DNA of 7,404 nt from Eubacterium sp. CAG:841 (GTDB taxonomy: Bacteria > Bacillota > Clostridia > Oscillospirales > CAG-272). Positions 1-5,595 of the stretch are shown piece after piece (the first letter of the stretch is position 1; each line of letters starts with the position of its first letter). The translations under genes and the position numbers were made by a program. The DNA lies in contig FR898200.1 of assembly GCA_000437375.1 (NCBI GenBank), positions 1-7,404 of the forward strand, in the 5' to 3' direction. The notes under the pieces were generated by a model. It worked only from the letters and a program-made list of their open reading frames with translations, was not told the DNA's origin and did not search any database.

Positions 1-20
1 GGCGCAATGCGCCGGCTTTT
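1..20 (+). terminator. Truncated intrinsic terminator of an upstream plus-strand gene
   Basis: GGCGC (1-5), loop AAT, GCGCC (9-13) form a hairpin. The following GGC (14-16) would extend the stem if the bases before position 1 were GCC, and it is followed by TTTT (17-20). This looks like the descending half of a rho-independent terminator cut by the window edge. The extension of the stem is inference because the left arm is partly outside the window. Confidence 0.5.
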
Positions 21-55
21 GCAATTAAAAAATAATTTATTCATAAATAATTTAC

Positions 56-84
56 TTGAAATATTAAGCAACTTGCGTTATACT
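56..84 (+). promoter_or_regulatory. Sigma-A-type promoter of the yajC operon
   Basis: TTGAAA (56-61) and TATACT (79-84) are separated by 17 bp, giving an expected transcription start near 91 and a leader of about 30 nt before yajC. The DNA just upstream (23-54) is AT-rich and carries a 9-bp direct repeat AATAATTTA (31-39 and 46-54), which could act as an UP-like element. It lies directly after the truncated terminator, so it probably begins a new transcription unit. Confidence 0.75.
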
Positions 85-122
85 ATATAAAAATTCAATA
101 TTTGAAAGGTACTTTTTAAATT

Positions 123-545
123 ATGCTTATGCTTCTTGATGCATCGACATCTGCCGGCGGCACAACGACCGCAACCGGCGGAATGACAAACTGGGTATTC
201 TGGATAATGCTCGTACTCGTCGTTGTTGTTTTCTATTTCCTCGTTATAAGACCTCAGAAAAAACAGGAAAAAGAACAGAACGATATGAAGAACTCTCTTC
301 AGGTCGGCGACGAAATAACAACTATCGGCGGAATCGTCGGTTGCGTTGTAAAAGTAAAGGACGATATCTTCACAATAGTTACAAGCAAGGATCGCACCCG
401 TATCAGCTTCTCGCGTTTTGCTCTCCGCTCCATAGACCGCAGAGCAGGCGAAGCTTATGATCCCAAAAAGGCAAGAGCGGAGGAAAAGACCGCAGAAGCC
501 GAAAAGACAGACGACAAAGCGTCCGAAAGCAGCGAAAACAAATAA
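123..545 (+). CDS. yajC: Preprotein translocase subunit YajC
   Basis: YajC is a single-span inner-membrane protein that associates with SecDF and the SecYEG translocon and accessory-supports protein export. The 140-residue product has a short N-terminal segment rich in Gly, Thr and Ala, one hydrophobic helix at about residues 24-42, and then the family signature RPQKKQEK (43-50). This leads into the conserved small domain with VGDEITTIGGI-like sequence (about 62-75). The charged tail from about residue 113, rich in Lys, Glu and Ala, is longer than in the usual protein of about 110 residues. The start at 123 is preceded by GAAAGG (104-109), with a rather long spacing of 13 nt. The ATG at 129 is an alternative but is even further from that site. 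The gene is first in an operon with the membrane protein that follows 56 nt downstream. Family assignment is firm; the exact start is less so. Confidence 0.93.
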   Translation: MLMLLDASTSAGGTTTATGGMTNWVFWIMLVLVVVVFYFLVIRPQKKQEKEQNDMKNSLQVGDEITTIGGIVGCVVKVKDDIFTIVTSKDRTRISFSRFALRSIDRRAGEAYDPKKARAEEKTAEAEKTDDKASESSENK

Positions 546-555
546 GCATAATTTG

Positions 556-594
556 TCCGAGCCGTGCATATGTATAAAACAAAAACGTCTCGGA
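556..594 (+). repeat. Short inverted repeat overlapping the next gene's ribosome binding site
   Basis: TCCGAG (556-561) and CTCGGA (589-594) are complementary and flank a 27-nt loop in the gap between yajC and the following gene. The right arm overlaps the Shine-Dalgarno GGAGG (592-596). In the mRNA the stem could partly hide the ribosome binding site. Six base pairs with a long loop is weak, so regulation is only a possibility. Confidence 0.25.
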
Positions 595-601
595 GGCAAT
601 T

Positions 602-1003
602 ATGCGTAAATCTGCTGAAAATAATAACATTTTTGCGTGCGTTGTAAAGGGCACGCTTTGGGGCATTGCGTGCGGAGCAGTGTCCCTTTTGATTTCCGCC
701 GCAATAGGACTTTCCCTTCCCGATCCCGATAAATATTCCGCGCCGCTCGCACTTGCGTCACTTTTTATTTCCGCATTTGTCGGAGCGTTCGTCTCCGCCA
801 AAAAATGCGGCAGCGGCGGACTTCGTGCGGGACTGTTTTCGGGAGTTCTGTTTCTGCTCGTGATTGCGCTTGTCGCGCTCGGCGCAGGAACATCCATAAG
901 ACCGCTTATGTTTGCCATATGCGCTGCGGTGATACTTGTAACTTCAGCCTTTGCAGGAATATCCGGCGCAGCCCGCAAACCCAAAAAACGTCGCAAATTT
1001 TAA
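602..1003 (+). CDS. TIGR04086 family small membrane protein (YrzE-like)
   Basis: The 133-residue product is almost wholly hydrophobic, with four probable transmembrane helices at about 13-38, 44-66, 73-95 and 101-122, and a strongly basic C-terminus (RKPKKRRKF) expected to stay in the cytoplasm. Size, four-helix pattern, Gly/Ala-rich helices and position directly after yajC match the TIGR04086 family of Firmicutes, whose biochemical function is not known. Translation begins at the ATG at 602, 5 nt after GGAGG (592-596). The gap after yajC is 56 nt with no clear promoter, so co-transcription is likely. The unit ends at the hairpin 10 nt after the stop codon. The yajC linkage suggests, but does not prove, a link with export or the envelope. 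The assignment rests on recognition of topology and context, not on a catalytic motif. Confidence 0.8.
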   Translation: MRKSAENNNIFACVVKGTLWGIACGAVSLLISAAIGLSLPDPDKYSAPLALASLFISAFVGAFVSAKKCGSGGLRAGLFSGVLFLLVIALVALGAGTSIRPLMFAICAAVILVTSAFAGISGAARKPKKRRKF

Positions 1004-1012
1004 TCTACATAT

Positions 1013-1043
1013 AAAAACGCACCCTTATACGGGGTGCGTTTTT
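1013..1043. terminator. Bidirectional intrinsic terminator
   Basis: AAAAACGCACCC (1013-1024) pairs perfectly with GGGTGCGTTTTT (1032-1043) around a 7-nt loop, giving a 12-bp arm with a GC core flanked by A and T runs. On the plus strand the T run ends the yajC operon. On the minus strand the same hairpin, read in reverse, ends with five T and closes the unit coming from the sigma factor gene and the putative small RNA. Confidence 0.9.
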
Positions 1044-1130
1044 ATTCTGTCCGCTATGCGAAAAGAAATCTCTTTTTCAAACCTTGTCATTTTACACTCG
1101 GCTCGCATACGGACGGCAGTCATCTTTTAC
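1013..1130 (-). ncRNA. Putative small structured RNA (about 118 nt)
   Basis: A near-consensus minus-strand promoter (1137-1165) points into a short stretch that ends at a strong terminator, giving a predicted transcript from about 1130 to 1013. Within it, 1114-1103 (GTCCGTATGCGA, minus-strand sense) pairs with 1061-1049 (TCGCATAGCGGAC) as a 12-bp stem with one bulged base. The 41-nt apical part contains a further AAAAGA/TCTTTT hairpin (1076-1071 with about 1066-1061). The terminator hairpin follows. I do not recognise it as 6S, SRP, tmRNA, RNase P or a known riboswitch class, and the next gene beyond the terminator is convergent, so a cis leader role is unlikely. A 32-codon frame (1123-1025, start ATG ACT GCC, stop in the terminator loop) exists but has no Shine-Dalgarno sequence. 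The existence of the RNA is inference from promoter, fold and terminator. Confidence 0.55.
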
Positions 1131-1136
1131 ATCTAT

Positions 1137-1165
1137 ATTGTACAATATTATTTGATATTTGTCAA
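1137..1165 (-). promoter_or_regulatory. Near-consensus sigma-A promoter downstream of the sigma factor gene
   Basis: Read on the minus strand, TTGACA (1165-1160) and TACAAT (1142-1137) are separated by exactly 17 bp. The -35 box begins only 9 nt after the sigma factor stop codon. Expected start is near 1130. The -10 box lies inside a perfect 14-bp palindrome, ATATTGTACAATAT (1135-1148), which may be an operator or chance in AT-rich DNA. There is no protein gene downstream on this strand, only the putative small RNA. Confidence 0.75.
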
Positions 1166-1174
1166 TAGTTTTTA

Positions 1175-2749
1175 TTAAAATTCCACACGAGCACCGACAC
1201 AGGGGCAAATATTTTCGTCATACTTCAGCCAGCCGTCCGCAATTGCCTGCTCAAGAACATAGCCGCGCTTGAACTGCGCAAGGTCACACGCTACGGAAAC
1301 AGCCTGCTCGTCGCCGGCAAAATAGTCCGGAAGCTCGTTCTTCACAATCTTCGTCGAGAACTCAGAAGCCGTGCGGAATATTGTTCTTATATCGGTTTCA
1401 AGCGCACGGAGAACATCGTCCGAATAAGAAAGCGAAGCCTCTTTCAGAACAACTATGTTCAGAGCGTATTTATCGCCCGCTTTTTTCACATAACCGTATT
1501 TTTCAAGCTCTTCAAGCGTCCGGTCTCTTCCCGAAACGTCCTCGCCGAGAGCGAGCTTTTCGAGCGTTTCCGCTTTGTCTGCGCCAAGCGTATCGGGGAT
1601 TTTCCCGGAAATGTCCTTGTATCTGAATATATACTGCTCGAAGCTGCCTTCTTTGCCCGAGCCGTGACATCCGACAAATGCAGGAGTTGCGGCGTTCGTT
1701 GTCTGATAGCCGCAGATGTCCCATTCGCCGCCGCGCGGACGCTTTGTATACGACTCCATATATCTTACGCAGTACCTGTCAAAAAGCCTCATTATGAGCG
1801 TCCATTTTGCCGTTTCGTAATCAACATATCCTCCGAAGAGTCCGTCGCCGAGCTTTTCGTGCAGGTGATCGACATACTGCTCCATTTTTGATGTTATTTC
1901 GCGCGTAATCGTTTTGTTGTATGCGTGGATAGCCTCCTGCGCGCTCCTGCTGATTATCGGGAACGCCGTATAGTATTTGTCGCCGTCCTTTTTGAGGAAT
2001 GTTTCCCTGCGCAGAAATTCAAGCTCACATTCCATATAAGGGAGCGAAACGCCGAGCTCAAGCGAAAGCTGCTCTGCCGTTTCGGGGTTGCCGTAAGCCT
2101 CAAGGAAAATGTTCTTATAAAGCAGATGACCCATAAGAACGCTCCAGGGCTGACCGTCAAGCCCGCAGTTTGACATATTCGCAACGAATGATATTTCCTC
2201 CGGTTTATAACTTCTGACTCCGAATTCTCTTGCCATATCCATACCTTCTTTCAAAATATTACGGGCTCGGAAAAGTCTGCTCTTGACAGTTCCCTCGGCA
2301 CAGCGGAGACTTTTTGCGATCTCCTTTATGCTCCGGTTCTCCATATAATAAGCAAGGATAACGTCTCTGTATTCGCCTGCGATGAACGCAAGCTCGCGAC
2401 GGAGGAGCGAAAGCTGCTCCTTTTCGATGAGCCCGTCAGAAACGTCGGTTGTGTCCGGCAGGTCGTAATCCGAAATATCGGTACCTGATATTTTCTCGGA
2501 TCTATCGTGCTTTTCGCTTGCCCAGACGCTGTACCTGTTTCTTGCTATCTGCCATACCCACGCGGGGAAATTTTCGGGGATACTTCTCTCCAGCGCCGAA
2601 ACAATATTAAAAGAAATATCCTGCGTCAGCTCCTCAGCCTCTTTTCTGTCGCTTGTTTTTTTGAGGCAGAAATAAAACACCTTCTCCATATAGTTTTCGG
2701 TGTAATCAATGATGAGAGCTCTTCCCTTTGAATGTGAATATGTTGCCAT
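1175..2749 (-). CDS. ECF-like sigma-70 family factor with a long C-terminal extension
   Basis: The 524-residue product begins with a sigma-2 region at about residues 12-80 (YTENYMEKVFYF, AEELTQDISF, FPAWVWQIARNRY) and a sigma-4 region at about 112-167 (EYRDVILAYYMENRS, IKEIAKSLRCAEGTVKSRLF), so it should direct RNA polymerase to its own promoters. ECF factors are usually about 170-200 residues, so about 350 residues are extra. This extension contains two winged-helix-like segments, near 223-266 and 395-435. Their wings look alike: KKDGDKYY and KKAGDKYA. It also has a Cys-containing middle (CGYQTTNAATPAFVGCHGSG, 346-365) and a CPC pair (515-517). The start is the ATG at 2749, with AAAGGA 8 nt upstream. 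A longer frame from a TTG at 2830 lies at or before the predicted transcription start and is rejected. The gene is flanked by terminators and has no anti-sigma neighbour, so the extension may itself sense a signal (inference). Confidence 0.85.
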   Translation of the reverse strand: MATYSHSKGRALIIDYTENYMEKVFYFCLKKTSDRKEAEELTQDISFNIVSALERSIPENFPAWVWQIARNRYSVWASEKHDRSEKISGTDISDYDLPDTTDVSDGLIEKEQLSLLRRELAFIAGEYRDVILAYYMENRSIKEIAKSLRCAEGTVKSRLFRARNILKEGMDMAREFGVRSYKPEEISFVANMSNCGLDGQPWSVLMGHLLYKNIFLEAYGNPETAEQLSLELGVSLPYMECELEFLRRETFLKKDGDKYYTAFPIISRSAQEAIHAYNKTITREITSKMEQYVDHLHEKLGDGLFGGYVDYETAKWTLIMRLFDRYCVRYMESYTKRPRGGEWDICGYQTTNAATPAFVGCHGSGKEGSFEQYIFRYKDISGKIPDTLGADKAETLEKLALGEDVSGRDRTLEELEKYGYVKKAGDKYALNIVVLKEASLSYSDDVLRALETDIRTIFRTASEFSTKIVKNELPDYFAGDEQAVSVACDLAQFKRGYVLEQAIADGWLKYDENICPCVGARVEF

Positions 2750-2834
2750 AAAACTTTTCCTTTCTCCGCTTTCGATAAGATAGTGTGCAGATATTTCAAA
2801 AGGTTGCAAAAAATTTTTATTTTTTAACAATTAA

Positions 2835-2863
2835 ATTATACAGTTGCAATTGCCCCGTGTCAA
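2835..2863 (-). promoter_or_regulatory. Perfect consensus sigma-A promoter of the sigma factor gene
   Basis: On the minus strand TTGACA (2863-2858), a 17-bp spacer and TATAAT (2840-2835) match the housekeeping consensus at every position. The expected start is near 2828, giving a leader of about 79 nt before the ATG at 2749. The spacer contains the 8-bp palindrome GCAATTGC (2846-2853). No ECF-type -35/-10 pair was found here, so transcription appears to be housekeeping rather than autoregulated. Confidence 0.88.
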
Positions 2864-2864
2864 C

Positions 2865-2893
2865 AAAAGAAAAGCGGAGGCTTTCGCCCCCGC
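2865..2893 (-). terminator. Intrinsic terminator of the copper-export gene
   Basis: Read on the minus strand, GCGGGGGC (2893-2886), a GAAA tetraloop and GCCTCCGC (2881-2874) form an 8-bp stem with one G-T pair, followed by TTTTCTTTT (2873-2865). It lies 11 nt after the copA-copZ stop codon. Its T run ends one base before the -35 box of the next gene, so the two minus-strand units are separated very tightly. Confidence 0.88.
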
Positions 2894-2904
2894 CAGAGTC
2901 TGTT

Positions 2905-3120
2905 TTATTTGCAGTCCGTAACCTTATATCCTGCGTCCGTAACCGCTTTTGAAAGCTCGGCGCAGTCAACATCATGGGAAAGTGTAACCGTTGCCGTCTT
3001 TTTATCAAGATCGACCTCCGCCTTTTCAACTCCGTCAAAAGCGGACAGCACCTGCTCTACTCTCGCTTTGCAATGACCGCACATCATTCCTTCAACCGTC
3101 AGCACCTTTACGATTTTCAT
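2905..3120 (-). CDS. copZ: CopZ-like copper chaperone, possible independent product from an internal start
   Basis: These 71 codons are the last part of the copA reading frame, from residue 777. On their own they would make a complete CopZ-type chaperone, a small cytoplasmic Cu(I) carrier that delivers copper to CopA. The metal site is GMMCGHC (C14 and C17 of the short product), followed by KARVEQVLSAFDGV and a closing AGYKVTDC, matching the usual beta-alpha-beta-beta-alpha-beta fold and length of about 68-72 residues. The ATG at 3120 is preceded by AAGGAGG with 8-nt spacing, much stronger than expected by chance within a coding sequence. Either this is a separate gene whose upstream stop was lost, or one locus gives both forms. 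That the domain exists is firm; independent translation is inference. Confidence 0.6.
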   Translation of the reverse strand: MKIVKVLTVEGMMCGHCKARVEQVLSAFDGVEKAEVDLDKKTATVTLSHDVDCAELSKAVTDAGYKVTDCK

Positions 3121-5448
3121 ATTGTTATCCTCCTTTTTGATATTGCACGCAGCCTCGCCGGAGATGAAATCCGGTATCGCCGCTTTTTTGTGTTCTCTGT
3201 CGCGCCTTGCGTCATAAACGTTGACAAGATTGAGACGCAGGGCGTTTGTAACGACGCAGAAGCTTGAAAGGCTCATTGCCGCCGCGCCGATCATCGGGCT
3301 GAGCGCAAAGCCTATCGGGATAAGCACGCCTGCCGCTATCGGTATGCCGATACAGTTATAGAAGAACGCCCAGAAAAGGTTTTCTTTTATGTTTGTAAGC
3401 ACACGCCTTGAAAGCCTTATCGCGGCTGAAACATCGCAAAGCTCGCTCTTCATAAGCACTACGTCGGCAGAGTCTATCGCAACGTCCGTTCCCGCTCCGA
3501 CAGCGATTCCCACATCAGCTCTTGTAAGTGCCGGCGCATCGTTTATTCCGTCGCCGACCATAGCCACGCTTCCGTATTCGGAAAGCTTTCTTATAACGGC
3601 TTCCTTGCCGTCGGGAAGTACGTCGCTTATCACGGCGTCAACTCCTACCTTTTTAGCAACGGCTTTTGCCGTGCGGGCATTGTCTCCCGTAAGCATAACG
3701 GTCACAATTCCCATTTTTTTCAGCTCCTCGATCGCCTTTGCGCTGTCGGGTTTTACCGTGTCCGCTACTGCGATCACCCCGAGAAGCTTTCCGTCCATAG
3801 CAAAATACAGTGGGGTTTTGCCTTCCGAAGCAAGCTTTTCGCCGTCGGAGAAAAGCTCACCTCCGTCAATGCCGCTGTCACGCATAAGAGTTGCATTTCC
3901 GCCAAGCAGAACTTTGCCTCCTATTCTTCCCTTAACACCGTGACCGGGAAGCGCCGTAAATTCCGGAACAACCGAATATTTGAGTCCGTCGCGTTCGGCA
4001 CGCTCGCTTATCGCCTTTGCAAGAGGATGCTCGCTCTTCCCTTCAAGGCTCGCCGCCACGAGCAAAAGGTCGTTTTCGCTTATGCCGGCGGCAGGTATTA
4101 TATCGGTAACCTGCGGCTTTCCTTCGGTAACGGTACCCGTCTTGTCGAAAGCTATATACGAAACCTTTCCTGCCGCTTCAAGAGATGAAGCAGTCTTGAA
4201 AAGTATTCCGTTCTTTGCGCCTTTGCCGCTTCCCGCCATTATCGCAACGGGAGTTGCAAGCCCCAGAGCGCACGGACAGCTTATTACAAGCACGCTTATC
4301 GCCCTTGCAAGTGCAAAGGATATTCCCCTGCCAAAAAGCAACCATACTATAAATGTGACAACCGCTATGCCTATAACGGTAGGAACGAATATGCCCGAAA
4401 CCTTATCGGCTATTTTCGCTATCGGCGCTTTTGACGCCGCCGCGTTTTCAACCATTTCTATGATCTGAGAGAGAGTTGTATCTCCGCCCACACGCGTAGC
4501 CTCACAACGCAAAAAGCCGTTCTGATTTATTGTCGCTGCGCTGACCTTTGAGCCTACGCTCTTATCGACAGGCAGGCTCTCGCCCGTAAGCGCTGCTTCG
4601 TTTACCGCGCTTTCGCCTTCAAGCACGATGCCGTCGCACGGGATGCTCTCTCCGGGACGCACAACGAATATATCTCCCTTTACCATATCGTCGGCAGAGA
4701 TGACCGTTTCTTTTCCTTCGCGGATGACCGTCGCCGTTTTCGGAGAAAGCTCAATGAGCGATCTTATCGCGCTTGTGGTCTTGCCCTTGCTGTGAGCTTC
4801 AAGCATTTTCCCCACAGTTATAAGAGTAAGTATCATCGCCGCAGACTCGAAATACATTCCGTGAAGAAGCGAATGAAGCGTTTCCGGATCGGTCGTCACG
4901 CACATTTTGTAAAGCAATGCCACGCTGTATACAAATGCCGCCGCACTGCCCATAGAAACGAGAGTATCCATATTCGGTGCACCGTGAAGCAGGCCTTTGG
5001 TACCGCTGATAAAGAATTTTTGATTTATTATCATTACGGCAACCGTTATTATAAGCTCCGTGACAGCAAGGACGAGGTGATTTTCCATAAACTTCGGAAT
5101 CCACCAGCCCCACATAACGTGTCCCATCGATATATACATAAGCGGAACAAGCAGACAGACCGAAGCTATCAGTCTGAAAAGAACCTTCCTTGTTTCCGCG
5201 CCGTCATCAACCTGCGATTGCTTTTTTTCGGTGTTTTTTGCAAATACGCCCGCACCGTATCCGGCGGAAGAAACCGCCGCGCATATTTTTTCATCCGTTG
5301 CGGGAGAATCGAATGTTACGACCATCGAATTCGTAAGCAAGCTTACATTTACATCCTTTACGCCGTCAACACCGCGAACAGCCTTTTCGACATGAGAAGA
5401 GCAAGCCGCGCAAGTCATTCCCGTAACAGAGAATTTTTTCTCTTGCAT
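2905..5448 (-). CDS. copA: Copper-exporting P1B-type ATPase CopA, in frame with a C-terminal CopZ-like domain
   Basis: CopA pumps Cu(I) out of the cytoplasm using ATP. The 847-residue product has an N-terminal heavy-metal-binding domain (GMTCAAC, C13 and C16) and eight predicted membrane helices (about 90-110, 124-143, 161-181, 197-215, 354-374, 380-402, 688-709, 714-735). The actuator motif is TGES (288-291) and the Cu(I) channel motif is CPC (391-393). Phosphorylation is at D435 in DKTGT. The nucleotide-domain HP pair is H474-P475 and the hinge motif is GDGIND (632-637). YN (697-698) and MSLSS (725-729) in the last two helices are the Cu(I) ligands of the CopA subgroup. Where related ATPases often end (about residue 745), a linker of about 30 residues runs into a second metal-binding domain (GMMCGHC, C790 and C793). 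The ATG at 5448 has AAGGAAGG 5 nt upstream. No copper regulator gene adjoins it. Confidence 0.95.
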   Translation of the reverse strand: MQEKKFSVTGMTCAACSSHVEKAVRGVDGVKDVNVSLLTNSMVVTFDSPATDEKICAAVSSAGYGAGVFAKNTEKKQSQVDDGAETRKVLFRLIASVCLLVPLMYISMGHVMWGWWIPKFMENHLVLAVTELIITVAVMIINQKFFISGTKGLLHGAPNMDTLVSMGSAAAFVYSVALLYKMCVTTDPETLHSLLHGMYFESAAMILTLITVGKMLEAHSKGKTTSAIRSLIELSPKTATVIREGKETVISADDMVKGDIFVVRPGESIPCDGIVLEGESAVNEAALTGESLPVDKSVGSKVSAATINQNGFLRCEATRVGGDTTLSQIIEMVENAAASKAPIAKIADKVSGIFVPTVIGIAVVTFIVWLLFGRGISFALARAISVLVISCPCALGLATPVAIMAGSGKGAKNGILFKTASSLEAAGKVSYIAFDKTGTVTEGKPQVTDIIPAAGISENDLLLVAASLEGKSEHPLAKAISERAERDGLKYSVVPEFTALPGHGVKGRIGGKVLLGGNATLMRDSGIDGGELFSDGEKLASEGKTPLYFAMDGKLLGVIAVADTVKPDSAKAIEELKKMGIVTVMLTGDNARTAKAVAKKVGVDAVISDVLPDGKEAVIRKLSEYGSVAMVGDGINDAPALTRADVGIAVGAGTDVAIDSADVVLMKSELCDVSAAIRLSRRVLTNIKENLFWAFFYNCIGIPIAAGVLIPIGFALSPMIGAAAMSLSSFCVVTNALRLNLVNVYDARRDREHKKAAIPDFISGEAACNIKKEDNNMKIVKVLTVEGMMCGHCKARVEQVLSAFDGVEKAEVDLDKKTATVTLSHDVDCAELSKAVTDAGYKVTDCK
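3121..3135 (-). promoter_or_regulatory. Strong Shine-Dalgarno inside the copA frame, before copZ
   Basis: On the minus strand AAGGAGG (3135-3129) is followed by 8 nt and the ATG at 3120. In the copA frame these bases are read as Lys-Lys-Glu-Asp-Asn-Asn, part of the linker between ATPase and chaperone. Sequence and spacing are close to ideal for Firmicutes ribosomes. Confidence 0.7.
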
Positions 5449-5465
5449 ATATACCTTCCTTCATC

Positions 5466-5479
5466 TTTTGAAATCAAAA
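5466..5479. promoter_or_regulatory. Palindrome over the copA transcription start (candidate operator)
   Basis: TTTTGA (5466-5471) and TCAAAA (5474-5479) are inverted arms around AA. The site lies just downstream of the copA -10 box, about where transcription should start (near 5475), the usual place for a repressor. It does not match the CopY box TACANNTGTA or a GC-rich CsoR site. It is AT-rich, so chance cannot be excluded. Confidence 0.35.
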
Positions 5480-5481
5480 TT

Positions 5482-5510
5482 ATTATATACCGTGTTTTTT
5501 TATTTATCAA
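5482..5510 (-). promoter_or_regulatory. Sigma-A promoter of copA
   Basis: On the minus strand TTGATA (5510-5505), a 17-bp spacer and TATAAT (5487-5482) give an expected start near 5475 and a leader of about 27 nt. The normal 17-bp spacer argues against CueR/MerR-type activation, which generally acts on 19-20 bp spacers; repression is more likely. Confidence 0.8.
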
Positions 5511-5534
5511 TAGAAAATGTTATAAAAACGGAAA

Positions 5535-5556
5535 TTTTACATTTCAAAATGTGAAA
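5535..5556. repeat. 22-bp imperfect palindrome in the divergent copA/nfnA region
   Basis: TTTTACATTTC and AAAATGTGAAA form arms centred between 5545 and 5546. Nine of the eleven opposed pairs match, with the mismatches at the central CA and at 5538/5553. It lies 25 bp upstream of the copA -35 box. The 9-mer ATTTCAAAA in it recurs on the opposite strand in the palindrome at the copA start. This may be a regulator site, but no known operator is matched. Confidence 0.35.
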
Positions 5557-5565
5557 AATATCACT
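5550..5565. promoter_or_regulatory. TGTGA-N6-TCAC site, Rex- or Crp/Fnr-like
   Basis: TGTGA (5550-5554), AAAATA, TCACT (5561-5565) matches nine of ten positions of TGTGA-N6-TCACA. That core is shared by Crp/Fnr-family sites and by Rex sites in Bacilli. Rex senses NADH/NAD+ balance, which would suit the redox operon to the right, but the site is about 70 bp from the probable -35 box of that operon. It overlaps the previous palindrome. Confidence 0.35.
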
Positions 5566-5595
5566 GCTTATTTCATACGCTTCAATCCGCACAAA

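Noticed and set aside
1013..1130. Riboswitch or leader RNA reading for the transcript below the sigma factor gene
   Set aside because: The only gene beyond the terminator on that side is convergent, so no downstream gene could be controlled in cis, and no known aptamer pattern was recognised.
2780..2825. ECF-type autoregulatory promoter in the sigma factor leader (TGCAACC as a -35 element)
   Set aside because: No CGT-like -10 element occurs 15-17 bp downstream, and the consensus sigma-A promoter just upstream explains transcription.
2750..2830. Extended sigma factor start at a TTG (2830), adding 27 residues
   Set aside because: The perfect promoter at 2835-2863 predicts transcription starting near 2828, so the TTG would not be in the mRNA. 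The ATG at 2749 has AAAGGA at a good distance and begins just before the sigma-2 domain.
5482..5510. MerR/CueR-type copper promoter for copA
   Set aside because: The spacer between -35 and -10 is 17 bp, not the 19-20 bp typical of MerR-family activation, and no dyad lies in the spacer.
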